Shown: piece after piece, positions 9,675 to 19,881 of the stretch
How positions within the stretch are numbered: position 1 is the stretch's first letter
How the letters are laid out: the number at the start of each line of letters is the position of its first letter
NCBI RefSeq assembly: GCF_008705135.1
Contig: NZ_CP023694.1
Location: forward strand, 7,601,001 to 7,665,000
Direction of reading: 5' to 3'
Length of the DNA: 64,000 bases
DNA from: Streptomyces coeruleorubidus
GTDB taxonomy: Bacteria; Actinomycetota; Actinomycetes; Streptomycetales; Streptomycetaceae
Position numbers and translations under genes: made by a program
Notes under the pieces: generated by a model
Seen by the model: the letters and a program-made list of their open reading frames with translations, nothing else
What the model was told of the DNA's origin: nothing
Database searches by the model: none

Positions 9675-10517
9675 ATGAGCCGAGTGATCCGCGCCGCCGT
9701 CTTCCAGACCGCCTGGACCGGCGACAAGGAGTCGATGATCCAGGTCCACGAGCAGGCGGCCCGCGACGCGGCCGCGCAGGGTGCCCAAGTCCTGTGCTTC
9801 CAGGAGCTGTTCTACGGGCCGTACTTCTGCCAGGTCCAGGACCCGGCCTTCTACGAGTACGCCGAGCAGATCCCCGAGGGCCCGATCGTCCGCCGCTTCC
9901 AGGCCCTCGCCAAGGAACTGGGCATCGTCCTGGTCCTGCCGATGTACGAGGAGGAACAGCCCGGCGTCCTCTACAACACCGCCGCCGTGATCGACGCGGA
10001 CGGCTCCTACCTCGGCAAGTACCGCAAGACACACATCCCGCAGGTCAGGGGCTTCTGGGAGAAGTTCTACTTCCGTCCGGGCAACAGCGGCTGGCCGATC
10101 TTCGAGACCGCCGTGGGCAAGGTCGGCGTCTACATCTGCTACGACCGCCACTTCCCCGAGGGCTGGCGGGCGCTCGGCCTCGCGGGCGCCGAGATCGTCT
10201 TCAACCCCTCGGCCACGTCCCGAGGCCTGTCCGGCTACCTCTGGCAACTGGAGCAGCCGGCGGCGGCCGTCGCCAACGAGTACTTCGTGGGCGCGATCAA
10301 CCGGGTCGGAGTCGAGGAGTACGGCGACAACGACTTCTACGGGACGTCGTACTTCGTCGACCCGGAGGCCCAGTTCGTCGGCGAGGTGGCCAGCGACAAG
10401 GAGCCCGAGTTGGTCGTCCGCGACCTGGACATGGCCAAACTCCGAGAGGTCCGCGACCGCTGGCAGTTCTACAGGGACAGGGCGCCGGGCGCGTATGGGC
10501 CACTGACAGCACCTTGA
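9675..10517 (+). CDS. beta-ureidopropionase-type nitrilase, copy 2
   Basis: The protein has 280 residues, the same length as the copy at 5758, and is co-linear with it throughout. It shares YICYDRHFPEGWRALGLAGA, NDFYGTSYFVDP and the Glu-Lys-Cys triad (FQELFY, YRKTHIP, YICYD). It should hydrolyse an N-carbamoyl-beta-amino acid. The residues after the catalytic Glu differ between the copies (FNSPYF versus FYGPYF), and so do those around the dimer region, so the paralogues may prefer uracil- and thymine-derived substrates respectively; that is inference. This copy sits directly before the dihydropyrimidinase gene and has its own promoter region. Confidence 0.9.
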   Translation: MSRVIRAAVFQTAWTGDKESMIQVHEQAARDAAAQGAQVLCFQELFYGPYFCQVQDPAFYEYAEQIPEGPIVRRFQALAKELGIVLVLPMYEEEQPGVLYNTAAVIDADGSYLGKYRKTHIPQVRGFWEKFYFRPGNSGWPIFETAVGKVGVYICYDRHFPEGWRALGLAGAEIVFNPSATSRGLSGYLWQLEQPAAAVANEYFVGAINRVGVEEYGDNDFYGTSYFVDPEAQFVGEVASDKEPELVVRDLDMAKLREVRDRWQFYRDRAPGAYGPLTAP

Positions 10518-10536
10518 GACGTCCGGGGGGGACGTG

Positions 10537-10584
10537 CCCTCAGGGGCGCGGGGAACTGCGCGAGCAACAACCCACAACCGGCAC
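10537..10584. repeat. dispersed Streptomyces intergenic repeat (GGGGCGCGGGGAACTGCG type)
   Basis: The string around CAGGGGCGCGGGGAACTGCG, followed by an A/C-rich tail with ACAACCGGCAC, is the very common intergenic repeat I know from many Streptomyces genomes. A partial inverted copy lies at 42377-42443. Function unknown. It separates the ureidopropionase stop from the dihydropyrimidinase ribosome site (AGGAG at 10596-10600). Confidence 0.6.
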
Positions 10585-10611
10585 GTACCGACTGCGAGGA
10601 GCGACCACGAC

Positions 10612-12012
10612 ATGAGCCGTACAGTCATCCGCGGCGGCCTCGTCATCACCGCATCCGACGAGATCCACGCCGACGTCCTGATCGAGGACGGCCGAATCGC
10701 CGCCCTGGCAACCACCGGCACACCCGCCGCCGAGGCCTTCACCGCGGAGCGGACGATCGACGCCACCGGAAAGTACGTCATCCCCGGCGGCGTCGACGCC
10801 CACACCCACATGGAGCTGCCCTTCGGCGGCACCTTCGCCTCCGACACCTTCGAGACCGGCACCCGCGCCGCCGCCTGGGGCGGCACGACCACGATCGTCG
10901 ACTTCGCCGTGCAGAGCGTCGGGCACAGCCTGCGCGAAGGCCTGGACGCCTGGCACGCCAAGGCCGAGGGCAACTGCGCCGTCGACTACGGCTTCCACAT
11001 GATCGTCTCCGACGTGAACCAGGAGACGCTCAAGGAGATGGACCTGCTGATCGAGGAGGGCGTCACCTCCTTCAAGCAGTTCATGGCCTACCCGGGCGTC
11101 TTCTACAGCGACGACGGCCAGATCCTGCGCGCCATGCAGCGCTCCGCCGAGAACGGCGGCCTGATCATGATGCACGCCGAGAACGGCATCGCGATCGACG
11201 TCCTGGTCGAGCAGGCGCTGGCCCGGGGCGAGACCGACCCGCGCTACCACGGCGAGGTGCGCAAGGCGCTGCTGGAGGCCGAGGCCACCCACCGCGCCAT
11301 CAAGCTCGCGCAGGTCGCGGGCGCGCCCCTGTACGTCGTGCACGTCTCGGCGATGGAGGCGGTCGCCGAACTGGCCCGGGCCCGCGACGAGGGACTGCCC
11401 GTCTTCGGCGAGACCTGCCCGCAGTACCTGTTCCTGTCCACCGACAACCTCGCCGAGCCGGACTTCGAGGGCGCGAAGTACGTGTGCAGCACCCCGCTCA
11501 GGCCCCGCGAGCACCAGGCCAAGCTGTGGCAGGGGCTGCGCACGAACGACCTCCAGGTCGTCTCCACCGACCACTGCCCCTTCTGCTTCACCGGCCAGAA
11601 GGAACTCGGCCGCGGCGACTTCTCCAAGATCCCCAACGGCCTCCCGGGCGTCGAGAACCGTATGGACCTGCTCCACCAGGCGGTGCTCGACGGGCACATC
11701 TCCCGCCGCCGCTGGATCGAGATCGCCTGCGCCACCCCGGCCCGGATGTTCGGCCTCTACCCGAAGAAGGGCACCATCGCGCCGGGCGCCGACGCCGACG
11801 TCGTCATCTACGACCCGCACGCCGAGCAGGTCATGTCGGCTTCAGAGCACCACATGAACGTCGACTACTCGGCGTACGAGGGCAAGCACGTCACCGGCCG
11901 GGTGGAGACGGTCCTCTCGCGCGGCGAACCAGTCATCACCGAGCGGGAGTACACCGGGCACGCCGGGCACGGCGTCTTCACCCCGCGTTCCACCTGTCAG
12001 TACCTCAACTAG
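10612..12012 (+). CDS. hydA: dihydropyrimidinase (D-hydantoinase)
   Basis: This 466-residue cyclic amidohydrolase opens 5,6-dihydrouracil or dihydrothymine to the N-carbamoyl-beta-amino acid, step two of the pathway. The binuclear zinc site is visible: H64 and H66 in DAHTHME, the carbamylated lysine K155 in TSFKQFMAYPG, the His of MHAENG and of VVHVSAMEA, and the Asp of VSTDHCPF. ATG 10612 has AGGAG 11 nt upstream. The following LLM oxidoreductase begins 11 nt after the stop, so the two are surely co-transcribed. Length is normal for the family. Confidence 0.94.
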   Translation: MSRTVIRGGLVITASDEIHADVLIEDGRIAALATTGTPAAEAFTAERTIDATGKYVIPGGVDAHTHMELPFGGTFASDTFETGTRAAAWGGTTTIVDFAVQSVGHSLREGLDAWHAKAEGNCAVDYGFHMIVSDVNQETLKEMDLLIEEGVTSFKQFMAYPGVFYSDDGQILRAMQRSAENGGLIMMHAENGIAIDVLVEQALARGETDPRYHGEVRKALLEAEATHRAIKLAQVAGAPLYVVHVSAMEAVAELARARDEGLPVFGETCPQYLFLSTDNLAEPDFEGAKYVCSTPLRPREHQAKLWQGLRTNDLQVVSTDHCPFCFTGQKELGRGDFSKIPNGLPGVENRMDLLHQAVLDGHISRRRWIEIACATPARMFGLYPKKGTIAPGADADVVIYDPHAEQVMSASEHHMNVDYSAYEGKHVTGRVETVLSRGEPVITEREYTGHAGHGVFTPRSTCQYLN

Positions 12013-12023
12013 GAGTGGTGCGG

Positions 12024-13046
12024 ATGGACTTCGGACTCGTCCTGCAGACCGACCCGCCGGCCTCGCGGGTGATCAGCCTGATGAAACGCGCGGAACGGAA
12101 CGGATTCTCCTACGGCTGGACCTTCGACTCCGCCGTGCTGTGGCAGGAGCCGTTCGTGATCTACAGCCAGATCCTGGCCAACACCACGAAACTGAAGGTC
12201 GGTCCGATGGTGACCAACCCGGGCACCCGCACCTGGGAGGTCACCGCCTCCACCTTCGCCACCCTCAACGACATGTACGGCAACCGCACGGTCTGCGGCA
12301 TCGGCCGCGGCGACTCGGCGATGCGTGTGGCCGGCCGCAAGCCCAACACGCTGGCCCGGATCAGCGGGGCCATGAAAGTCATCCGGGCCCTCGGCAGCGG
12401 CCGGGAGGCCGACCTCGGCGGCGGCACGGTCGTCCGGTTCCCGTGGATCAGGCCGGGCGCCGAACTCCCCGTGTGGATGGCCGCGTACGGCCCCAAGGCC
12501 CTGAAGATGACCGGCGAGGAGGCCGACGGGTTCATCCTCCAGCTGGCCGATCTGTATCTGACCGAGTACATGGTCAAGGCCGTGAAGGACGCGGCCGTCG
12601 CCGCCGGCCGGGACCCGTCCGAGGTGACCGTCTGCGTGGCCGCCCCCGCCTACGTCACCGAGGACGACTCGCCCGAGGCGCTCGCCCACGCGCGCGAACA
12701 GTGCCGGTGGTTCGGCGGGATGGTCGGCAACCACGTGGCCGACCTGGTGTCCAAGTACGGGGAGCACTCCGCCGCCGTCCCCGACGAGCTCACCGACTAC
12801 ATCAAGGCGCGGGAGGGCTACGACTACTCCCACCACGGCCGCGCCGACAACCCCGACACCCAGTTCGTGCCCGACGAGATCGTCGACCGGTTCTGCCTGA
12901 TCGGCCCGGTCGAGAAGCACGTCGAGAAGCTGAACGCGCTGCGCGCGCTCGGCGTGGACCAGTTCGCCGTCTACGACATGCACGACGCGAAGGAAGCCGT
13001 GATCGACGCGTACGGCTCACGGGTGATCCCGGCCGTCAACGGCTGA
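12024..13046 (+). CDS. LLM-class F420-dependent oxidoreductase of the pyrimidine cluster
   Basis: The 340-residue luciferase-like TIM-barrel protein shows typical F420-family landmarks: MDFGLVLQTDPP at the start, the VGPMVTNPGTRTWEV strand-turn and GIGRGDSAMRVAGRKPN. AGGAG (12011-12015) favours ATG 12024 over GTG 12018. It lies 11 nt behind the dihydropyrimidinase gene. No classical FeS-flavoprotein dihydropyrimidine dehydrogenase is in the cluster, so this enzyme could reduce uracil/thymine with F420H2, or act on a pathway intermediate. The family and cofactor class are well supported; the reaction is inference from context. Confidence 0.85.
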   Translation: MDFGLVLQTDPPASRVISLMKRAERNGFSYGWTFDSAVLWQEPFVIYSQILANTTKLKVGPMVTNPGTRTWEVTASTFATLNDMYGNRTVCGIGRGDSAMRVAGRKPNTLARISGAMKVIRALGSGREADLGGGTVVRFPWIRPGAELPVWMAAYGPKALKMTGEEADGFILQLADLYLTEYMVKAVKDAAVAAGRDPSEVTVCVAAPAYVTEDDSPEALAHAREQCRWFGGMVGNHVADLVSKYGEHSAAVPDELTDYIKAREGYDYSHHGRADNPDTQFVPDEIVDRFCLIGPVEKHVEKLNALRALGVDQFAVYDMHDAKEAVIDAYGSRVIPAVNG

Positions 13047-13072
13047 CCCCCCTCGCGGCACCCCTCGGATCT

Positions 13073-13099
13073 CCCCCTTCCCTCGGCCCGGGAAGGGGG
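13073..13099. terminator. hairpin between LLM oxidoreductase and permease genes
   Basis: A perfect 10-bp stem CCCCCTTCCC / GGGAAGGGGG (13073-13082, 13090-13099) encloses a 7-nt loop. There is no T-tract, so it is a terminator of the Streptomyces I-shaped kind or an attenuating or mRNA-protecting hairpin before the permease gene. Confidence 0.6.
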
Positions 13100-13181
13100 G
13101 CCCGGACGCTCCCGAGCGCACCCCCCATCGGCATCACCCGCACGGCCTTTCCCGTCCCACCTCCCCTGATTGGCCTGGCCC

Positions 13182-14708
<1,527 letters not shown>

Positions 14709-14716
14709 TCGCGGAC

Positions 14717-14750
14717 GCTGGAGGGCGGTCAGTCCTTGCCGCCCTCCAGC
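14717..14750. terminator. bidirectional terminator between convergent genes
   Basis: A perfect 12-bp stem GCTGGAGGGCGG / CCGCCCTCCAGC (14717-14728, 14739-14750) with a 10-nt loop separates the convergent permease and secreted-protein genes. The right arm lies inside the last codons of the minus-strand gene. Confidence 0.75.
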
Positions 14751-15397
14751 GCGGCCACCGCTTCCTTCGCGGCCTTGATGGCGCCCTTGTTGATCGTGTC
14801 CGTGCTCGGCGCCTTCTTCGACTCGAAGTCGCTGCCGTTGTACGTGATGACCACCAGCGCGTTGGACGCGCGGACGAACACCTGGCCCTCGCGGGTCTCC
14901 TGCTTGTCCTCGGTGGTGAGGTTGACGATGGAGTACGCGGTGTCACCCAGACCGGGGACGGCGCCTCCGCCGCTCTTCTCCTCGGTGCGCCCCTTGTAGG
15001 CCTTCTCCGCCGCCTCGTCCGACTCCATCACCTCGAAGGACACGTCGAGCCAGCGGTAGTTGTACCCCTTGAGCGCGTTCCAGGAGCAGGTGCGGCGCAG
15101 CTCCGAGTCCGTGGACGGGATCTCCTTCCCCGCCGTCTTGGCACCCGGCACCAGCGACTCGACCGTCTTCTTGGCGACGCTGTCGCAGGGCGCGGGCGCG
15201 GCCGAGTAGGTCTTCGGCGCCGTCGACGTCGACGGGGCGGACGCGGACTGGGTCTCGGTCTTCTCGTCGGCCGGCTTGTGCTCGGCGGCCTGCGGCGCGG
15301 CGAGCGGGCCGGACGACAGTGCCCAGCCCGCCGCGGCGAGCACGGCCACCGGGGACAGGCGTGCGGTCAGGGCCAGGGGCAGAGGTAGGGAACGCAC
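14729..15397 (-). CDS. secreted protein of unknown function (DUF3558-like)
   Basis: The 222-residue protein starts with a signal peptide (RSLPLPLALTARLSPVAVLA, probable cleavage after APQAA near residue 38). A Ser/Thr/Ala-rich linker and a globular domain follow. The two cysteines, in APCDSVAKKTV and LRRTCSWNA, could form a disulfide outside the cell. The CDSV...CSW spacing and the GLGDTAY segment resemble DUF3558-type actinobacterial secreted proteins. No lipobox cysteine is present. GTG 15397 follows AGAAGGG. An inverted repeat GTGCGGA-N5-TCCGCAC (15424-15442) lies just upstream. Function not known. Confidence 0.75.
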   Translation of the reverse strand: MRSLPLPLALTARLSPVAVLAAAGWALSSGPLAAPQAAEHKPADEKTETQSASAPSTSTAPKTYSAAPAPCDSVAKKTVESLVPGAKTAGKEIPSTDSELRRTCSWNALKGYNYRWLDVSFEVMESDEAAEKAYKGRTEEKSGGGAVPGLGDTAYSIVNLTTEDKQETREGQVFVRASNALVVITYNGSDFESKKAPSTDTINKGAIKAAKEAVAALEGGKD

Positions 15398-15621
15398 GGC
15401 GCCCTTCTCGTGGGGGACGGACGGTGCGGATCAGGTCCGCACGGCGGACGGGACGACAGTTTCACATGACTCTCCGTGGTGCGAAAGTGTGAACTCGCTC
15501 CGTGGCTGCGTGGTGACGGTGACTCACTGTCGACGGTCGTGGTTTCGGTCGGTTCGGCGTTCACTGGGCGGTTTGTCATCGCCCGGGTCGCGCAGGAACC
15601 GGGCGGCCTATCGTTGCGGAC

Positions 15622-16131
15622 ATGGTCTTCCAGCCGTCGACGGAACCCGCCGTCTTCCACGCAACGCTCCGCGAGCAGTTCGAGACGTTCCTCGATGAGC
15701 ACCGCTCCGCGCTGCACGACAGTCTGAACGGGCTGACCGAGGAGCAGGCACGCCGGTCACTGGTCACGTCCAAGACCACGCTGCTCGGCCTGGTCAAGCA
15801 CGCCACGTTCGTCGAGAAGGTCTGGTTCGACGAGGGGATCACCTGCCGGTCCCGTGCCGAGATCGGCATTCCCGGCTCGCCCGACGAGTCCTTCGACCTC
15901 CACGACGACGACACGGTCGCCTCGGTCCAGCACGCCTACCGGCAGGCATGCGCGGCATCCCGTCGCGCCACGGCGGAGCTGACCCTGGACGACCTCCTCC
16001 CGGGCAACCGCCGGGGCCCGCTGCCGCTGCGTTGGGTCTACCTCCACACGCTGCGCGAACTGGCCCAGCACTGCGGCCACGCCGACATCCTCCGCGAGCA
16101 GGTACTCGGCGGCACGACATCCCACGGCTGA
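15622..16131 (+). CDS. DinB-like (DUF664) four-helix protein
   Basis: The 169-residue protein matches the DinB/mini-circle DUF664 pattern: an early helix (HATLREQFETFLDEHRSAL), a central LGLVKHATFVEKVWF helix carrying a His, and a C-terminal helix (TLRELAQHCGHADILREQV). These three His residues usually bind a divalent metal. Some family members are thiol-dependent S-transferases; the substrate here cannot be told. The ATG at 15622 follows CGGAC only, a weak ribosome site, so it may be leaderless. Confidence 0.82.
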   Translation: MVFQPSTEPAVFHATLREQFETFLDEHRSALHDSLNGLTEEQARRSLVTSKTTLLGLVKHATFVEKVWFDEGITCRSRAEIGIPGSPDESFDLHDDDTVASVQHAYRQACAASRRATAELTLDDLLPGNRRGPLPLRWVYLHTLRELAQHCGHADILREQVLGGTTSHG

Positions 16132-16141
16132 CGCGGGGCTG

Positions 16142-16843
16142 TCACGGCACGTCCCCCACGCCCCTCCATCGAGGTAGGGCCCAGGCCAGCACGTAGCCGA
16201 AGCCGTTGAGGGCCCAGTGCAGCGACGCGGGCGCCAGCAGACTGCCGGACCGGCGCCGCAGCTCGCACAGGACGACCCCGGCGGCGGTCGTGGCGACCAC
16301 GGCGGCCGCGACCGACAGCGCGGTGCCCGCCGGTCCGGTGCCGAGGACCGCCACGGCCTCGTTGGCCCGGCTCAGCCCGCGCGAGGGAAGCACATGCCAG
16401 AGCCCGAACAGCGATGACGACACCGCGGTGGCCCAGGCGGTACCGCGCCGACGCCGCACCATGGCCCACAGGACGCCGCGGAAGGCGATCTCCTCCAGCA
16501 GCACGGTGCCGACCGGCACCCGGATCAGCACCCGCCACAGCAGTTCCCCCACGGTCAGGCCGGCGGCGCGTTCGTCCTCGAAGGCCTCCCTGGTGACCGG
16601 CAGGGCGAGCCCGGCCAGGAAAACGGCGAGAACCGCGCCCACCAGGACCGATGACCACCGGAGCCCCCGGTACAGGGCCGCCTTGTCGAGCCCGAGATCG
16701 GCGCGGGTGAGACCGTCCCACCGGGCGATCAGCAGCAGCGCGGCAGCCGCGGCCACGCAGGTGGGTACGTAGGCGCCGGGCGCGAGCCAGTTGTTGAGCA
16801 GGTTCGCGGCCACCAGGACGGCGAGGACACAGAACATCCGCAT
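16142..16843 (-). CDS. CPBP-family intramembrane metalloprotease
   Basis: The 233-residue integral membrane protein has about six hydrophobic segments. It carries the CPBP/Rce1 motifs: EExxxR in LLEEIAFRG, FGLWHVL and HWALNG, where the Glu and two His form the catalytic metal or glutamate site. Such proteins cleave prenylated or peptide substrates in the membrane, and some bacterial ones give bacteriocin immunity. The gene is convergent with the DinB-like gene (10-nt gap) and divergent from the gamma-glutamyltransferase-like gene. The substrate is unknown. Confidence 0.85.
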   Translation of the reverse strand: MRMFCVLAVLVAANLLNNWLAPGAYVPTCVAAAAALLLIARWDGLTRADLGLDKAALYRGLRWSSVLVGAVLAVFLAGLALPVTREAFEDERAAGLTVGELLWRVLIRVPVGTVLLEEIAFRGVLWAMVRRRRGTAWATAVSSSLFGLWHVLPSRGLSRANEAVAVLGTGPAGTALSVAAAVVATTAAGVVLCELRRRSGSLLAPASLHWALNGFGYVLAWALPRWRGVGDVP

Positions 16844-16931
16844 GGTGTCACCAGCATCCCGCTATCCGCTCCGTCAGCCAGGGTAGGGAAGGGGGATCAC
16901 CGGCAAACAGGTGAACGAGACGAGAGGTCCT

Positions 16932-18758
16932 ATGTTCACGACCCGCCCCACCCTCCAGGGCACCTTCGGCATGGTGTCCTCCACCCACTGGCTCGCCTCG
17001 CAGTCGGCGATGGCCGTCCTGGAGGGCGGCGGCAACGCCTACGACGCGGCCGTGGCGGGCGCGTTCGTGCTGCATGTCGTCGAGCCGCACCTCAACGGCC
17101 CGGCCGGCGAGGTGCCGATCCTGCTCGCCCCGTCCGGCGGCGAGGTAGGGGTGCTGTGCGGGCAGGGCGTCGCACCGGCCGGGGCGACGGTCGCCCACTA
17201 CCGGGGCCTCGGCCTCGACCTCGTCCCGGGCACCGGGCCGCTCGCCGCCGCCGTGCCGGGGGCGTTCGACGCCTGGATGGTGCTGCTGCGCGACCACGGC
17301 ACCAAGTCCCTCGCCGACGTCCTGAAGTACGCCATCGGATACGCCGAGCACGGGCACGCGCCCGTGGAGCGCGTCGGCGAGACGGTCGAGACCGTACGCG
17401 AGCTGTTCGAGACGCAGTGGACCTCGTCGGCGGAGGTCTACCTGCCCGGCGGAAAGGCCCCGCGCCCCGGCGAGCTGCTGCGCAACCCCGCGCTCGCCGC
17501 CACCTGGAAGCGCCTGCTCGCCGAGACCGCCGGGGCCGGGGGCCGGGAGGCGCGGATCGAGGCCGCGCGGGAGGTGTGGCGCTCCGGCTTCATAGCCGAG
17601 GCCCTGGTACGGCAGGCCGGGCAGCCCACCCTGGACACCAGCGGCGAACACCACGCCGGCACCCTCACGGCCGCCGACCTCGCCGCCTGGTCCGCGACCT
17701 ACGAGACACCGGTGTCGTACGACTGGAACGGCTGGACCGTGTGCAAGCCGGGCCCCTGGAGCCAGGGCCCGGTCCTCCTCCAGCAGCTCGCCCTCCTCCC
17801 GCCCGAGCTGCCCCGGTACGGTTCGGCCGACTACGTCCACCTGCTGGTCGAGGGCTGCAAACTCGCCATGGCCGACCGGGAGGCCTGGTACGGGGACGCC
17901 GCCGACGTGCCGCTCGACGACCTGCTGTCCGACGGGTACAACACGGCCCGCCGCGCCCTCGTCGGCGACAAGGCGAGCCACGACCTGCGGCCCGGCAGCC
18001 CGGGCGGACGCACCCCGCGACTGTGCGCGCACGCGCGTGTGGCGGCCGCCGCCCAGGAGGGCTTCGACGCCCTGGGCGTCGGTGAGCCGACGGTCGCCAA
18101 GAGCCCCACGTCCCCCGTGCCGGGCGAACCGGAGGTCACCGCCGACGGGAGCACCCGCGGCGACACCTGCCACCTCGACGTCGTCGACCGCTGGGGCAAC
18201 ATGGTCTCGGCCACGCCCAGCGGCGGCTGGCTCCAGTCCAACCCCGTCGTGCCCGAACTCGGCTTCCCGCTCGGCACCCGGCTCCAGATGGCCTGGCTGG
18301 AGGAGGGCCTGCCGAACTCCCTCACCCCCGGCCGCCGCCCCCGCACCACGCTGACACCCTCGATCGCCCTGCGCGAGGGCGTGCCCGTCATGGCGTTCGG
18401 CACACCGGGCGGCGACCAGCAGGACCAGTGGCAGCTGCACTTCCTCCTGGCGGTCGCGCTGCGCGCGCGGGTGCGCGGCGGCCTGGACCTCCAGGGCGCG
18501 ATCGACGCCCTGAACTGGCACAACGACAGCTTCCCTGGCTCCTTCTACCCGCGCGGCATGCGCCCGGGGAGCGTCACCGTGGAGTCCCGCACGGACCCGG
18601 CCGTCGTCGAGGAGCTGCGGCGGCGCGGCCACGAGGTGACCGTCGGCGGCCCCTGGTCGGAGGGCCGGCTGTGCGCGGTCGCGAGGGACCCGGAGACGGG
18701 CGTCCTGTCGGCGGCGGCGAACCCGCGCGGAATGCAGGGGTACGCGGTCGGGCGGTGA
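16932..18758 (+). CDS. gamma-glutamyltransferase-family Ntn-hydrolase
   Basis: The 608-residue protein has the gamma-GT fold. The autoproteolytic/catalytic threonine is T412 in GDTCHLDVVDRWGNMVSATP, and GRRPRTTLTPSI lies near the C-terminus. N-terminal GGNAYDAAVAGAFVLHVVEP is also typical. No signal peptide is seen, unlike classical exported GGTs, so it is probably cytosolic and may act on another amide (cephalosporin-acylase-like or YwrD-like). ATG 16932 has AGAGG about 5 nt upstream and is preferred over the in-frame GTG at 16911. Confidence 0.87.
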   Translation: MFTTRPTLQGTFGMVSSTHWLASQSAMAVLEGGGNAYDAAVAGAFVLHVVEPHLNGPAGEVPILLAPSGGEVGVLCGQGVAPAGATVAHYRGLGLDLVPGTGPLAAAVPGAFDAWMVLLRDHGTKSLADVLKYAIGYAEHGHAPVERVGETVETVRELFETQWTSSAEVYLPGGKAPRPGELLRNPALAATWKRLLAETAGAGGREARIEAAREVWRSGFIAEALVRQAGQPTLDTSGEHHAGTLTAADLAAWSATYETPVSYDWNGWTVCKPGPWSQGPVLLQQLALLPPELPRYGSADYVHLLVEGCKLAMADREAWYGDAADVPLDDLLSDGYNTARRALVGDKASHDLRPGSPGGRTPRLCAHARVAAAAQEGFDALGVGEPTVAKSPTSPVPGEPEVTADGSTRGDTCHLDVVDRWGNMVSATPSGGWLQSNPVVPELGFPLGTRLQMAWLEEGLPNSLTPGRRPRTTLTPSIALREGVPVMAFGTPGGDQQDQWQLHFLLAVALRARVRGGLDLQGAIDALNWHNDSFPGSFYPRGMRPGSVTVESRTDPAVVEELRRRGHEVTVGGPWSEGRLCAVARDPETGVLSAAANPRGMQGYAVGR

Positions 18759-18894
18759 TCCCGCCGCATCCCCCTGACTGCGCATCCCGCCGTAGCCCCC
18801 TCGCACCGCACGGACCCGTCGCTGTTCATCGCCCTGCCACACGGAGTGCACCGGGTGGGTAGGGATTGTCAGTGCCGCGTGTTGTGATGGAGGG

Positions 18895-19740
18895 GTGATC
18901 GACAGCACCGAAACCATCGAAGAGTTTCTCGCACGGCACGCCTCCGACGTCGAGGAGGAGATCCGCAGGGCGGCCGCCACCGAGATCATGCCCCGCTGGC
19001 GCCGGCTCGCCGCACACGAGGTGGACCAGAAGGCCGGCCCGCACGACCTGGTCACGGACGCCGACCGCAAGGCCGAGCTGTACCTGACCGAGGCACTGGT
19101 CGCCCTGCTGCCCGGCTCGGTCGTGGTCGGCGAGGAGGCGGTCCACGCGAACCCGGCGTCCTACGAGGCGCTGCGCGGCGACGCCCCGGTCTGGATCGTC
19201 GACCCGGTCGACGGGACACGGCAGTTCGTGCGCGGCGAGCCGGGCTTCTGCACCCTGGTCGCCCTGGCCCACGGCGGCACCCTGCTCGCGTCCTGGACCT
19301 ACGCCGCCGCCACTGACCGGCTCGCCACCGCACAGCGGGGCAAGGGCGCCCACCTCGACGGGGAGCGGCTGTTCGCCGGCGTGCCCGAGCCCGGCCGTGA
19401 CCTGCGCGTGGCCACCTCCCACCCGGACTACACGACGGACGAGCAGAAGCACGCCCTGCTCGGCCTGCGCACCGACGGCGTGGCCCCGCGCTCGTGCGGC
19501 TCGGCCGGGCTGGAGTACCTCGCCATCGCACAGGGCGAGTCCGACGCCACCGCCTTCTCATGGGAGGCCGCATGGGATCACGCGGCAGGTCTGCTCCTGG
19601 TCGAGGAGGCGGGCGGCGCCCACCTGACCCTCGCGGGCGAGCCCTTCCGCATCACGGGCGGCAACGCCCTGCCCTTCACCGCGGCCCGCGACGCGGCCAC
19701 GGCCCGTCGGGTGGTGGCGCTGCTGGCGGGCGGAGCCTGA
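18895..19740 (+). CDS. inositol monophosphatase-family phosphatase
   Basis: The 281-residue protein has all metal-site motifs of the IMPase/HisN/CysQ superfamily: DLVTDADRKAE, GEEA, WIVDPVDGTRQF and the C-terminal WEAAWDHAAG. The substrate could be inositol phosphate, histidinol phosphate or PAP. The Arg-Gln after DGT, instead of the usual Thr-Asn, hints at a non-inositol substrate. The purine-rich GGAGGG runs directly into the GTG start at 18895, leaving no normal spacing. A leaderless message is therefore likely. Confidence 0.87.
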   Translation: MIDSTETIEEFLARHASDVEEEIRRAAATEIMPRWRRLAAHEVDQKAGPHDLVTDADRKAELYLTEALVALLPGSVVVGEEAVHANPASYEALRGDAPVWIVDPVDGTRQFVRGEPGFCTLVALAHGGTLLASWTYAAATDRLATAQRGKGAHLDGERLFAGVPEPGRDLRVATSHPDYTTDEQKHALLGLRTDGVAPRSCGSAGLEYLAIAQGESDATAFSWEAAWDHAAGLLLVEEAGGAHLTLAGEPFRITGGNALPFTAARDAATARRVVALLAGGA

Positions 19741-19881
19741 CCGTCACGGACCGTGTGCGTCCGGTTGCCCAAGTGGCACTCCGGTCGTCCTTCCTGCGCG
19801 AATCCACCCGCGGCCGGTGACTGTCAGTCCCCGGGCCTATCCTGATCCTCAGTGGCCGTCGGCTGACGAAGGGGTCCGAAG

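Noticed and set aside
14729..15397. Lipoprotein assignment for the DUF3558-like protein
   Set aside because: No lipobox cysteine follows the signal peptide; the first Cys is well inside the mature part.
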